Assembly (NCBI RefSeq): GCF_011008935.1
Contig: NZ_JAAIVJ010000001.1
Location: 434,001-498,000, forward strand
DNA from: Tabrizicola oligotrophica
GTDB taxonomy: Bacteria; Pseudomonadota; Alphaproteobacteria; Rhodobacterales; Rhodobacteraceae
Direction of reading: 5' to 3'
DNA length: 64,000 nucleotides
Shown: piece by piece, positions 42,845 to 52,009 of the stretch
Layout: each line of letters starts with the position of its first letter
Position numbering within the stretch: position 1 is the stretch's first letter
Made by a program: the position numbers and the translations under genes
The notes under the pieces: model-generated
The model's input: only the letters and a program-made list of their open reading frames with translations
Told to the model about the DNA's origin: nothing
The model's database searches: none

Positions 42845-43506
42845 ACCACGCCCGGGTCGGCCAGGACCTGCCGCAAGAGGCCCCGCGCCTGCCAGGCCGC
42901 GAGCGCGGCGGCCTTCGGCACCCGGCCGCGTGCCGCATCCAGCCGCGCCAGCCCCTCAGTTGCCAGCGCCTGCACTGCGCTGGCGCGTCCATCGGGCAAG
43001 GGCATCCGCCCCCGCGCCTCCAGCTCCGGCACGGCGCGCAGGTAATTGGCCAGCCCCGAGGCCCAGCCCAGGGCGCGCGCCGCAGCCTCATCGTGGCCAC
43101 CGCAGGCCACCGCGGCCAGCCACATCAGCCCTCCGGCGGTGTCGTCCAGATAGGCCTCGAACGCCGGGCCATCGGCAAAAGGCTCGCCCCAGGCATCGTG
43201 CAACCGCGCCGCGATCAGCCGGTCGATCACCGGCAGCGGCAAGCCCGCCTCCCGGATCACGGCATGGAACGGAGCCGCCACCTCATGCGCCCGCGCCACC
43301 GGCTCGGCCACCACATCGCGCCACCATTGCAGGCGCATTTCGGCAATCATCGGCTCCTTCGACACCCAGGGCGCACGCGCCACCTCCAGATTGAAGGCGT
43401 AAAGCGGCAGCAACCGGGCGCGCGCGGCGGGCGGCGCGGCCATGACGGCGGCAAAGCGGTCGGGATCGCCGCGCTCGACGATCCCGGCGCAAGCGGCAAG
43501 GCTCAT
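42766..43506 (-). CDS. Squalene/phytoene synthase-fold protein, NDUFAF6-like
   Basis: The 246-aa protein has the SQS/PSY fold signature LLPLYAFNLEVARAPWVSKE and MRLQWWRDVV. Both aspartate-rich motifs needed for prenyl-diphosphate condensation are absent (no DxxxD in the first helix pair; LRAVPELEARGRMPLP in place of LRDVxED). This catalytically dead branch resembles the complex I assembly factor NDUFAF6, so a respiratory-complex assembly role is more likely than carotenoid synthesis. The start at 43506 lies 10 nt after the cimA stop. The 3' end lies in a tandem repeat. Confidence 0.82.
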   Translation of the reverse strand: MSLAACAGIVERGDPDRFAAVMAAPPAARARLLPLYAFNLEVARAPWVSKEPMIAEMRLQWWRDVVAEPVARAHEVAAPFHAVIREAGLPLPVIDRLIAARLHDAWGEPFADGPAFEAYLDDTAGGLMWLAAVACGGHDEAAARALGWASGLANYLRAVPELEARGRMPLPDGRASAVQALATEGLARLDAARGRVPKAAALAAWQARGLLRQVLADPGVVAGGRMGLSEFSRRGGLLWVSVTGRL

Positions 43507-43516
43507 CGCCCGGCCC

Positions 43517-45139
43517 TCATTCCGGCACCTGCCTGTCACGCACCAGCTTCCAGGTGATCGCATCCAGAAGTGCTTCGAACGAGGCATCGACGATGTTGGC
43601 CGACACCCCCACCGTCTGCCAGCGCCGGCCCTGCCCGTCTTCCGAATCGATGATGACCCGCGTCACCGCCTCGGTGCCGCCATTGGTGATGCGCACCTTG
43701 AAATCCACGAGCTTCATGTCGTCGATGCAGGCCTGATAGGGGCCAAGATCCTTGGCCAGCGCCTTGGACAACGCGTTGACCGGGCCATGGTCCTGCCCGG
43801 TCTCATCCATGCTGTCGGAAACCGACATCGCCTTGCGCTCGCCGATCTTCACCACCACCACCGCTTCGGAGAGGCTGACCATTTCGTTGTACTTGTTCTT
43901 CCGCCGCTCCACCGTCACCCGATAGCGCTTGACCTCGAAGAACTGCGGCAAGAGGCCCAGCTCGCGCCGTGCCAGAAGCTCGAAACTGGCCTGCGCCCCG
44001 TCATAGGCATAGCCCTGATCCTCGCGCTCCTTGATGATTTCAAGGATGCGGCCAAGGCGGCGGTCCTTGGCCTCCACCTCGATCCCCGCGCTTGCCAGCC
44101 GGGCGCGCAGGTTCGACTGGCCCGCCTGATTGGACATCGGGATGACACGGGCATTGCCGACGCTTTCCGGCGGGATATGCTCGTAAGTGGTGGGGTCCTT
44201 CAGGATGGCGCTCGCGTGCAGCCCCGCCTTGTGGGCAAAGGCCGAGGCCCCGACATAGGGCGCCGAGCGCAGCGGAACCCGGTTCAGGATATCGTCCAGC
44301 GTGCGGCTGATCTTCAGAAGTTGCGTCAACCCCGCCTCGGAAACCCCTGTTTCGAAAGCGGATCTGAACGGTTCCTTCAAGAGCAGCGTCGGGATCAGCG
44401 TCGTCAGGTTGGCATTGCCGCAGCGCTCGCCCAGACCATTGAGCGTGCCCTGAATCTGCCGGCACCCCGCCTCGACGGCGGCCAGCGAATTGGCCACCGC
44501 GTTGCCGGTGTCGTCATGGCAATGAATCCCCAGCCGGTCGCCCGGAATCCCCGCCGCGATCACCTCGGCCACGATGCGGCCGACCTCGGACGGCAGCGTG
44601 CCGCCGTTGGTGTCACACAGGACCAGCCAGCGCGCCCCCGCCTCCTGCGCCGCCTTCAGGCAGGACACCGCGTAGTCCGGGTTCGCCTTGTAGCCGTCGA
44701 AGAAATGCTCGGCATCAAACAGTGCCTCGCGGCCCTTGGCCACGCAATGCGCCACCGAGGCCCCGATCGATTCCAGATTTTCCTCCAGCGTGCAGCCAAG
44801 CGCGGTGTTCACATGGAAATCATGCGTCTTGCCGACCAGACAGACCGCCGGGGTGCGGGCATCCAGCACCGCCGCCAGCACATCGTCATTCTCCGCCGAC
44901 CGCCCCACCCGCTTGGTCATGCCGAAAGCGGTCATTGTCGCTCGGGTCTTCGGGGCGGCGGCGAAGAACTCGCTGTCGGTCGGGTTCGCCCCCGGCCAGC
45001 CACCCTCGATGTAATCGACGCCAAGGGCATCCAGGTTTTCGGCGATCTGGCGCTTTTCCAGCGCCGAGAACTGCACGCCCTGGGTCTGCTGCCCGTCGCG
45101 CAGCGTGGTGTCGAAGAGGTAGAGGCGTTCGCGGGTCAT
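43517..45139 (-). CDS. cimA: (R)-citramalate synthase
   Basis: The 540-aa enzyme has the DRE-TIM metallolyase start FDTTLRDGQQTQGVQFS, metal ligands in LGIHCHDDTGNAVANSL, GLGERCGNANL and a C-terminal regulatory LeuA-dimer domain (about 390-540). The long form with IEGGWPGANPTD matches CimA, not 2-isopropylmalate synthase. It condenses pyruvate with acetyl-CoA to citramalate, an entry to isoleucine synthesis. AAGGGTAAGGA precedes the start. The C-terminal domain implies isoleucine feedback. Confidence 0.93.
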   Translation of the reverse strand: MTRERLYLFDTTLRDGQQTQGVQFSALEKRQIAENLDALGVDYIEGGWPGANPTDSEFFAAAPKTRATMTAFGMTKRVGRSAENDDVLAAVLDARTPAVCLVGKTHDFHVNTALGCTLEENLESIGASVAHCVAKGREALFDAEHFFDGYKANPDYAVSCLKAAQEAGARWLVLCDTNGGTLPSEVGRIVAEVIAAGIPGDRLGIHCHDDTGNAVANSLAAVEAGCRQIQGTLNGLGERCGNANLTTLIPTLLLKEPFRSAFETGVSEAGLTQLLKISRTLDDILNRVPLRSAPYVGASAFAHKAGLHASAILKDPTTYEHIPPESVGNARVIPMSNQAGQSNLRARLASAGIEVEAKDRRLGRILEIIKEREDQGYAYDGAQASFELLARRELGLLPQFFEVKRYRVTVERRKNKYNEMVSLSEAVVVVKIGERKAMSVSDSMDETGQDHGPVNALSKALAKDLGPYQACIDDMKLVDFKVRITNGGTEAVTRVIIDSEDGQGRRWQTVGVSANIVDASFEALLDAITWKLVRDRQVPE

Positions 45140-45162
45140 TCCTTACCCTTTCGTGCAACCGA

Positions 45163-45226
45163 GGGCCGCGACCGACCCGGGGTGGGCGCCATCGCGCCCG
45201 CCCATGGGGCGGGTCGGGCGCGGCCC
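45163..45226. repeat. Long GC-rich inverted repeat between cysS and cimA
   Basis: GGGCCGCG (45163-45170) pairs with CGCGGCCC (45219-45226), with further pairing inside (ACCGACCCGGGGTGGGCGC against GCGCCCGCCCATGGGGCGGG). The 64-nt structure lies 24 nt upstream of the cimA start on the minus strand. It could end cysS transcription or act in the cimA leader; there is no T-run. Confidence 0.75.
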
Positions 45227-45264
45227 GGAAGCTTGGGGCCTCCGGGCGGCAGAAAGCACAGCCC

Positions 45265-46761
45265 TCATTTCAACCCCTCCAGCTTGGCCGGGTCAAAGCC
45301 GGGACCGGGCAGAAGCTCCACCCCCGCCTTGGACATGCGCACCTCGACCCCGGCAGCGGTGAGCGCGGATTTCAGGGCATCGACGGGGGCGAAGTTTTTG
45401 GTTTGCATTGCGTCTTGCCGCAACTTGGAAAGGGTGTCGCGCAACGCTCTCAGCTGATCCTGCCAAGGGGCGGGCGCAATGCCGGATGCCCTTAGGCTAT
45501 GACCAGACGCAAAACCGTTATCCCAAGCATGCAACTCGAATCCGGCAAACTTTGCTTTCAACGCTTCGACATCAAATCCCAGCAGGTCGAGCGCGCCGAC
45601 AAGCTGCATCTCCTGCTCGTCCTTCAGGTATTTGCTGACATGTGTAAGCGCCAGCGACGTGTTCAGGTCATTTGCAAGCGCATCGACAACCTCTTGCGGA
45701 GGGACGGCCTTCGAAACGTCAACCCATGGCTTGGTGAACGGATCGCGCGACAAGAACTGAGCAATTTTTCGCAGCGTCCCCTCCGCCTCTCGCGCCTTCT
45801 CCGCCGTCCAGTCCATCGGCTTGCGATAATGTGTAGACAAATAGACCATACGGATGACCTCACCCGGCACGCCCTGATCCAGCAAATCCCGCACGGTGAA
45901 GAAGTTGCCCAAGGACTTCGACATCTTCTTGCCCTCGACCTGCAGCATCTCGTTGTGCAGCCAGACCTGGGCAAAGCCGGCCTCGGGATGGGCGCAGCAG
46001 CTTTGCGCTATCTCGTTCTCATGATGCGGGAATTGCAGGTCCAGCCCGCCGCCGTGAATGTCGAACGACGCTCCCAAAAGCTCGTAACTCATTGCCGAGC
46101 ATTCGATATGCCAGCCCGGCCGCCCCCGGCCCCAAGGGCTGCTCCAGCCCGGTTCCTCCTCGGATGACGGCTTCCACAGCACGAAATCCATCGGGTCTTC
46201 CTTGAAGGGCGCCACTTCGACACGCGCCCCGGCGATCATGTCATCGACCGAGCGGCCGGAGAGCGCGCCATAGGCCTTGTACGACCGTACACGGAACAGC
46301 ACATGGCCCGCACGGGCATAGGCATGCCCCCCCGCGATCAGCCCTTCGATCATCGCCACCATCGGCCCGATATATGCGGTCGCCCGCGGCTCGTGATCGG
46401 GGCGCAGCGCGCCCAAAGCGTCCATGTCGGCGTGATACCAGCCGATGGTTTCCTCGGTCCGCTCATGGATCAGCGCCTCCATGCTGCGCGGATCGCCGGC
46501 CTCCTTGCGCGCCAGCGCGGTAGCGTTGATCTTGTCGTCGACGTCGGTGAAATTGCGGACATAGGTCACATGTTCCGCCCCATAGACATGCCTCAGCAGC
46601 CGGTAAAGCGTGTCGAACACCACCACCGGGCGGCCATTGCCAAGGTGGGCGCGGTCATAGACCGTCGGGCCGCAGACATACATCCGCACATTGGCCGGAT
46701 CCAAAGGCGAAAACGCCTCTTTCTTCCGGGTTTTCGAATTGTGCAGCCTGATCGTGACCAT
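45265..46761 (-). CDS. cysS: Cysteinyl-tRNA synthetase
   Basis: The 498-aa class I synthetase has the HIGH-equivalent HLGN in [16 protein letters not shown], zinc ligands in [10 protein letters not shown] and [11 protein letters not shown], and KMSKS in [14 protein letters not shown]. It charges tRNA-Cys. The N-terminal two thirds and the last 30 codons have the window's normal high GC. About 45480-45860, encoding the region after KMSKS, falls to roughly 53-60 percent by hand count, suggesting imported sequence. No strong ribosome site is visible before ATG 46761. Confidence 0.95.
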   Translation of the reverse strand: MVTIRLHNSKTRKKEAFSPLDPANVRMYVCGPTVYDRAHLGNGRPVVVFDTLYRLLRHVYGAEHVTYVRNFTDVDDKINATALARKEAGDPRSMEALIHERTEETIGWYHADMDALGALRPDHEPRATAYIGPMVAMIEGLIAGGHAYARAGHVLFRVRSYKAYGALSGRSVDDMIAGARVEVAPFKEDPMDFVLWKPSSEEEPGWSSPWGRGRPGWHIECSAMSYELLGASFDIHGGGLDLQFPHHENEIAQSCCAHPEAGFAQVWLHNEMLQVEGKKMSKSLGNFFTVRDLLDQGVPGEVIRMVYLSTHYRKPMDWTAEKAREAEGTLRKIAQFLSRDPFTKPWVDVSKAVPPQEVVDALANDLNTSLALTHVSKYLKDEQEMQLVGALDLLGFDVEALKAKFAGFELHAWDNGFASGHSLRASGIAPAPWQDQLRALRDTLSKLRQDAMQTKNFAPVDALKSALTAAGVEVRMSKAGVELLPGPGFDPAKLEGLK

Positions 46762-46993
46762 GTTCTATCCCGTCGAAAGGCACCGCCTGCCGCGGGTCTG
46801 TCATCTGATCCTTGTGGGAATGGAGACGGGCCCGCGTGACCTATGTCAGCAGGTAATGCAGCAAATGCCGATGGTGCCCGGTTGTCTCATGCCCCTGCCC
46901 TAGCGCAATTCCCTTGCTCCGCCAAGCCTTTTCGCCAGACTTGCGCGAATCCCGATGGGCGATGGCTTGACGGGTCAAGCAAATGGGGCAGCC

Positions 46994-48373
46994 ATGAATC
47001 ACGACGATCTGAACCTCTGGTCGAAACGCGCCGCCGACTGGGCCACCGACTATCACGCCGGCCTGCGCGGCCGCCCGGTGCGCGCGCCCCTGGTGCCGGG
47101 GGCGATCTCGTCGCAGCTTCCCACGGCCCCGCCCGAAACGGCCGAGCCGATGGAGGCGATCTTTGCCGATTTCGACCGCATCGTGCCGCCGGGCCTGACC
47201 CATTGGCAGCACCCGCGCTTCTTCGCCTATTTCCCGGCCAATGCCTCACCGGCCTCGATGCTGGCCGAGAAGCTGGCCAATGCCATCGCGGCGCAGGGGA
47301 TGATCTGGCAGACCTCGCCGGCGGTGACGGAAATCGAGCAGGTGATGGTGCAATGGCTGCGCCAGGGGCTTGGCCTGCCCGAAGGGTTTACCGGCACGCT
47401 GCATGACAGCGCCACTACGGCGACGCTGTCGGCGGTGCTGACCATGCGCGAGCAGGCGCTGGAATTTCACGGCAATATCAACGGGCTCTCCGGGCTTCCT
47501 CGCCTGCGGCTTTATGCCAGCGCCGAGACGCATTCCTCGGTCGACAAGGCGGCGCGGGTGGCGGGGATCGGGCAGGACAATCTGGTGAAGATCCCGACCG
47601 ACCAAGGCCTGTCGATGAAGCCCGGCGCGCTGGCGGGTGCCATCGCCGCCGACCGCGAAGCCGGGATGCTGCCCGCCGGGGTGATCCTTTGCGCCGGGGG
47701 CACCAGCGTCGGCGCCTTTGACCGCATCGGCGAATGCATTGCAGTCGCCCATGCCGCCGGCCTGCCGGTGCATGTCGATGCCGCCTGGGCCGGATCGGCG
47801 ATGATCTGCCCGGAGTTCCGCGAAATGTGGGCGGGCATCGAGGCGGCCGACAGCATCGTCTTCAACCCGCACAAATGGCTGGGTGTGCAGTTCGACTGCG
47901 CGGTGCAGTTCCTGCGCGATCCGACGCCGCAGGTGAAAACCCTTGGCCTGCGGCCCTCCTATCTGGAAACCGCCGGGAAAGAGGACATCGTCAACTTCAA
48001 CGAATGGACAGTGCCGCTCGGCCGCCGCTTCCGGGCGCTGAAACTGTGGTTCACCCTGCGCGCCTATGGGCTGGAGGGGCTGCGCGCCCGCATCCGCAAC
48101 CATGTGGCTTGGGCGAAGGAGGCCTGCGAGGCGCTGCGCGCCCTGCCCGGCGTGCGGATCGTCACCGAACCGCGGCTGTCGCTTTTTACCTTCGCGCTGA
48201 AGGATGACGCGGCGACCGAGGTTTTGCTCAACAAGATCAACGATGACGGCCGGATCTACCTGACCCAGACCCGCCACAAGGGCGCCTATGTCATCCGGGT
48301 GCAGGTCGGCCAGTTCGACTGCACGCGCGACGATGTGATGACCATTCCGCAGGTGGTGGCCGAGTTGATGTAG
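46994..48373 (+). CDS. Group II PLP-dependent decarboxylase (aromatic-L-amino-acid decarboxylase type)
   Basis: The 459-aa protein has THWQHPRFFAYFPANASPAS (substrate pocket of aromatic decarboxylases), ETHSSVDKAARVAGIG, VDAAWAGSAMICPEFR and the PLP lysine in VFNPHKWLGVQFDCA. It should release CO2 from an aromatic amino acid such as tyrosine, tryptophan or DOPA, giving the amine; the exact substrate cannot be read. The start at 46994 has GGGG just upstream. The 232 nt before it (46762-46993, divergent from cysS) show no recognisable operator. Confidence 0.9.
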   Translation: MNHDDLNLWSKRAADWATDYHAGLRGRPVRAPLVPGAISSQLPTAPPETAEPMEAIFADFDRIVPPGLTHWQHPRFFAYFPANASPASMLAEKLANAIAAQGMIWQTSPAVTEIEQVMVQWLRQGLGLPEGFTGTLHDSATTATLSAVLTMREQALEFHGNINGLSGLPRLRLYASAETHSSVDKAARVAGIGQDNLVKIPTDQGLSMKPGALAGAIAADREAGMLPAGVILCAGGTSVGAFDRIGECIAVAHAAGLPVHVDAAWAGSAMICPEFREMWAGIEAADSIVFNPHKWLGVQFDCAVQFLRDPTPQVKTLGLRPSYLETAGKEDIVNFNEWTVPLGRRFRALKLWFTLRAYGLEGLRARIRNHVAWAKEACEALRALPGVRIVTEPRLSLFTFALKDDAATEVLLNKINDDGRIYLTQTRHKGAYVIRVQVGQFDCTRDDVMTIPQVVAELM

Positions 48374-48432
48374 CGCTGGACGGGAGGGCCGCCCGGCGGC
48401 AAGATCGGCGTATTGTCTCAGAAGGATTTCCC

Positions 48433-48897
48433 ATGCGCCCGGTTCTTGCCCTGTGCCTGCTCGCCAGCCCTGCCCTTGCCGAAAGCCCGCGCGAGGCGCT
48501 GTTTCCGGGCGATGAGGGCTGTTACCGCCGTGACTATGATGCGGGCCATCTGGCCACCCATCCCGACCAGCTGGTGCGCGAGATACGGCTTTCGCCAGAC
48601 AAGGCGGTCTTGGACGCGCGGTATCTGGTGCTGAAGGTGCAGGTCCGCCTGCGGGGCAGCGACGACGAACTGCTCGCGAATGCCTATTGCGAGAACACCG
48701 GCGGCAGCCTGTCCTGCGGGCTGGAAGGCGACGCGGGCTGGCTGACCTTGGAGCCGACGGCCAGGGGCCTGCGTGCCAGTGTGGGGCGCGACGGGATCGG
48801 GTTCGAAACCGATACCGGCTTTGTCACCCTTGGCGGCGGGCAGAGCGATGACACGGTTTTTGCCATTCCCCGCGCCAGCGCCGAGGCCTGCCAGTAA
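48433..48897 (+). CDS. Secreted hypothetical protein, 154 aa
   Basis: I do not recognise the family. The protein has a short signal peptide (MRPVLALCLLASPALAES, cleavage near residue 17), then a mature part of mostly beta character with four cysteines (GCYRRD, AYCENTGG, SLSCGL, EACQ), which could form two disulfides in the periplasm. AAGGA precedes the start. It follows the decarboxylase gene by 59 nt and ends 3 nt before a convergent gene. Confidence 0.72.
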   Translation: MRPVLALCLLASPALAESPREALFPGDEGCYRRDYDAGHLATHPDQLVREIRLSPDKAVLDARYLVLKVQVRLRGSDDELLANAYCENTGGSLSCGLEGDAGWLTLEPTARGLRASVGRDGIGFETDTGFVTLGGGQSDDTVFAIPRASAEACQ

Positions 48898-48900
48898 GCC

Positions 48901-50703
48901 TCAGCCGTTCTTCTCTTCCAGCACCAGCCATTCTTCTTCCGCCGCTGCCAGCGCGGTCTGGCGCTCGGCAATCGCGGCGGTGGCCTTGGCGAATTTCGCC
49001 GGTTCGCGGCTGAAAAGATCGGGATCGGCGATCAGGGTCGAGAGCTTGGCAATCTCGGACTCCAGCTTTTCCATCACCCCGGGCAAGGCTTCCAGCCGCT
49101 TCTTCTCGGTGAAAGAAAGGCCATCGACCTTCTTCACATCCGCTTTCAAGACAGGCTGGGAAGCCGCTGTTTTCACGGCAACTTCCTCAACCGGCGCCGG
49201 CCGCTGCGCCGCATAGTCCGACCAGCCGCCGGGATAGGCGGTGGCGCGGCCCTTGCCTTCCAGCGCCACAGTGGCGGTTGCCACCCGGTCGATGAAATCG
49301 CGGTCGTGGGACACCAGCAGCACTGTGCCGTCATACTCGCCCAGAATGTCCTGCAACAGATCCAGCGTCTCGACATCAAGATCGTTGGTCGGCTCGTCAA
49401 GGATCAGAAGGTTCGACGACTTCGCCATCAGCTTGGCCAAGAGAAGCCGTGCCTTCTCGCCGCCCGACAGCGCCTTGACCGGAGCGCGGGCCTGGCGTTC
49501 GTCAAACAGGAAGTCCTTGAGATAGGCCACCACATGTTTCGGCGTGCCGCGCACCAGCACCTGATCCGAGGTGCCCGAAACCTTCATCAAGGGATCGCCG
49601 GTCAGGTTCTCCCACAGGCTCGCCTCGGGGTCGAGCTGCGCGCGGGTCTGATCGAAAACCGCGATCTCGAGGTTGGTGCCAAGGCTGACGCTGCCGGTAT
49701 CGGGAGCAATCTCGCCCACCAGCATTTTCAGCAGCGTGGTCTTGCCGACGCCGTTCGGGCCGACAAAGGCCACCCGGTCGCCGCGCAGGATACGCAGATC
49801 GAAATTGCGGATCAGGGTCTTGTCGCCATAGGTCTTGGAGATACCGACTGCCTCGATCACCTTCTTGCCGCTGGTCGTGGTGCTTTCCAGTTCCAGCGCG
49901 GCGGTGCCCTGCCGGCGGATCTGTCCGGCGCGCTCGGCCCGCAGCGCCTGCAGCGCCCGCACCCGGCCCATGTTGCGCTTGCGCCGCGCCGAGATGCCCT
50001 CGACCGCCCATTTCGCCTCGTGCTTGATCTTGCGGTCGAGCTTGTGGCGCGCCTCGTCCTCCTCGGCCCAGATGGTCTCGCGCCAGTCCTCAAAGCCTTC
50101 GAAGCCGGATTCGCGGCGGCGCACCTCGCCCCGGTCGATCCAGAGCGTCGCCTTCGACAGGGCACGCAGGAAGGCGCGGTCGTGGCTGATGAGCACAAAG
50201 GCCGAGCGGGTGGCGGTCAGTTCGGCCTCCAGCCATTCGATCGCCTGAATATCAAGGTGGTTGGTCGGCTCGTCGAGGAGCATCAGTTCCGGCGCTTCGG
50301 CCATCAGCTTGGCCAAGGCCGCCCGCCGCCGCTCGCCGCCCGAGGCGGTGGCGACCGGGGTTTCGGGGTTGAACTTCAGCCCCTCGGCCACGACGGAAAC
50401 CTTGTAGGCCTCGCCCTCGGGCAGACCGCTTGCCGCATAATCGCCCAAGGTGGCGTAGGCCGAGAGGTCGGGGTCCTGCTCCATATAGCCCACGGTCACA
50501 CCGGGCGGGACGACGCGCAGGCCGGCATCGGGCTCCACCAGCCCCGCCATCACCTTCATCAGCGTCGATTTGCCCGAGCCGTTGCGCCCGACCAGCGCCA
50601 CCCGGTCGCCGGGTTGCACCACGAGGTCGAGGTTGTCGAACACCGGATTGCCGCCGAAGGTCAGCGAGATGCCGGAAAGCTGGAGAAGGGGTGCGCGTGC
50701 CAT
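48901..50703 (-). CDS. uup: ABC-F ATPase, Uup-like
   Basis: The 600-aa protein has two ABC domains with intact Walker A (GRNGSGKST and GPNGVGKTT), signatures (ASGGERRR and LSGGEKARL) and Walker B (LMLLDEPTNHLD and LLILDEPTNDLD). An arm-type linker joins them (RRKRNMGRVRALQALRAERA), and a C-terminal coiled coil (about 535-600) marks Uup. ABC-F proteins of this branch act on ribosomes or branched DNA, not transport. The start MARAPLLQ at 50703 gives the family N-terminus; the ribosome site is weak. Confidence 0.93.
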   Translation of the reverse strand: MARAPLLQLSGISLTFGGNPVFDNLDLVVQPGDRVALVGRNGSGKSTLMKVMAGLVEPDAGLRVVPPGVTVGYMEQDPDLSAYATLGDYAASGLPEGEAYKVSVVAEGLKFNPETPVATASGGERRRAALAKLMAEAPELMLLDEPTNHLDIQAIEWLEAELTATRSAFVLISHDRAFLRALSKATLWIDRGEVRRRESGFEGFEDWRETIWAEEDEARHKLDRKIKHEAKWAVEGISARRKRNMGRVRALQALRAERAGQIRRQGTAALELESTTTSGKKVIEAVGISKTYGDKTLIRNFDLRILRGDRVAFVGPNGVGKTTLLKMLVGEIAPDTGSVSLGTNLEIAVFDQTRAQLDPEASLWENLTGDPLMKVSGTSDQVLVRGTPKHVVAYLKDFLFDERQARAPVKALSGGEKARLLLAKLMAKSSNLLILDEPTNDLDVETLDLLQDILGEYDGTVLLVSHDRDFIDRVATATVALEGKGRATAYPGGWSDYAAQRPAPVEEVAVKTAASQPVLKADVKKVDGLSFTEKKRLEALPGVMEKLESEIAKLSTLIADPDLFSREPAKFAKATAAIAERQTALAAAEEEWLVLEEKNG

Positions 50704-50734
50704 GGCCCGCAGGTATGCGGGCGGGCGGGCGGCG

Positions 50735-51463
50735 TCAACCCGCCAGCGCCCGCAAGGCCCGCGCCCGGGCCGGCGGGATGCGCGCCACCTCGACGGCGGT
50801 AAAGACATGCAGCGTGTCGAGATCGGGGTCGATCACCGCATGGTCGCTGACCCAGCCGCCCATGCCAAGATAGGTCCGCAGCAGCGCCGGCATCGCCGCC
50901 AGCGCCCGGCGCGGGTCGGCGGGGATGTCGGGCAGCGCCACCGCCTGCGCCTTTTGCCGCGGGGCCATGCCAGCCGGTGCGGCATGGTTGCGCGCCAGAT
51001 GCGCCAGCGCCTCGGCATGCAGGGCCGGATCGGCGCCGGGAAACGAGGTGCAGCCGAACATCAGGCCGACGCGCTCGGCATCGACCAGCCGGGTGATCGC
51101 CGCCCAGGCAAGCCGCAAAAGATCGGGGCCCTGCGCGGCGGGATGCAGGCAGAAGCGGCCAAGCTCCATCACCGGGCCATGGAACCGCGTCAGCGGCGCA
51201 AGGTCGTAAAATTGCGCGGAATAGCTGTCGGTGATGCGGGCAGCGGGCAGGAATTGCAGGCGGAAGCAGCCCAGAAGCTGGCCGCCCGGCCCTTCGATCA
51301 GCACATGGCGGCAGGCGGCGTCAAAGCGGTCCGCGTCGCGGCCACCGGGCCGGCACAGCCCGCGCGCGGCCAGAAAGCACAGGTGGCGCAACTCCTGCGC
51401 GCGGGCGATGTCGGCGGGGCCTTCGGCCAGACGCGCCACCAGTTGCCCCTTTTCCAGCCGCAT
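50735..51463 (-). CDS. GNAT acyltransferase, OlsB-like (lyso-ornithine lipid synthesis)
   Basis: The 242-aa protein matches the OlsB-type pattern: CFRLQFLP, ELGRFCLHPAAQG and LMFGCTSFPGADPALHAEAL. OlsB transfers a 3-hydroxyacyl group from acyl-ACP to the alpha-amino group of ornithine, the first step to phosphate-free ornithine lipids. The partner OlsA is not adjacent. GGGGAG lies before ATG 51463. A generic GNAT function on another amine is the alternative. Confidence 0.72.
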   Translation of the reverse strand: MRLEKGQLVARLAEGPADIARAQELRHLCFLAARGLCRPGGRDADRFDAACRHVLIEGPGGQLLGCFRLQFLPAARITDSYSAQFYDLAPLTRFHGPVMELGRFCLHPAAQGPDLLRLAWAAITRLVDAERVGLMFGCTSFPGADPALHAEALAHLARNHAAPAGMAPRQKAQAVALPDIPADPRRALAAMPALLRTYLGMGGWVSDHAVIDPDLDTLHVFTAVEVARIPPARARALRALAG

Positions 51464-51565
51464 TGCCCCACTCCCCGGCTTGGAAAACCCGCAAGCCCGC
51501 CCTAGATTTGCGTCAGCCAAGCCCGCCACGCAAGGGTGACAGGGCAATGACAGAAAGGCGCTGAG

Positions 51566-51958
51566 ATGGACAAAGTGACCAAGACCGACGCCGAATGGCT
51601 GGCGCAACTGGGCGAGCTGGCCTTTCAGGTGACGCGCCGGGCCGCGACCGAGCGGCCGTTCAGCCATCAGGGCTTTCCCAAGGGCCCCGGCACCTATCGC
51701 TGCGTCTGCTGCGACGCGGCCTTGTTCGATGCCTCGACCAAGTTCGAATCGGGCTGCGGCTGGCCGAGCTTCAATGCCGCGCTGCCGAACCGGATGGTGG
51801 CCGAACACGAAGACCTCAGCCATTTCATGCGCCGTACCGAAGTGACCTGCACGGGCTGCGATGCCCATCTCGGCCATGTCTTTCCCGACGGCCCGCCGCC
51901 CACCGGCCTGCGCTATTGCATCAACGGCGTGGCGGTGCGGTTCGAGCCGGAGGCGTGA
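51566..51958 (+). CDS. msrB: Peptide-methionine (R)-S-oxide reductase
   Basis: The 130-aa protein has the zinc cysteines Cys46/Cys49 and Cys95/Cys98, the GCGWPSF motif with Cys64 as possible resolving residue, and the catalytic Cys118 in RYCINGVAV. It reduces methionine-R-sulfoxide in oxidised proteins. Length and motifs are those of a single-domain MsrB. It ends before a palindromic terminator. Confidence 0.96.
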   Translation: MDKVTKTDAEWLAQLGELAFQVTRRAATERPFSHQGFPKGPGTYRCVCCDAALFDASTKFESGCGWPSFNAALPNRMVAEHEDLSHFMRRTEVTCTGCDAHLGHVFPDGPPPTGLRYCINGVAVRFEPEA

Positions 51959-51965
51959 TGCAAAA

Positions 51966-51985
51966 GGCCGCCCCCGGGGGCGGCC
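51966..51985. terminator. Bidirectional terminator between msrB and bamE
   Basis: GGCCGCCCCCGGGGGCGGCC is a perfect 20-nt palindrome preceded by CAAAA, which becomes TTTTG on the minus strand. It lies between the convergent msrB and bamE genes and should act mainly on the bamE transcript. Confidence 0.85.
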
Positions 51986-52009
51986 CTGATCGTTGCGGCC
52001 CGTCCCGCG

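Noticed and set aside
42766-43506. Carotenoid phytoene synthase (crtB)
   Set aside because: Both aspartate-rich catalytic motifs are absent and no other carotenoid gene is near. An NDUFAF6-like assembly role fits better.
45140-45264. T-box or isoleucine leader-peptide attenuator before cimA
   Set aside because: There is no T-box signature, no Ile-rich small frame and no T-tract, only a GC-rich inverted repeat.
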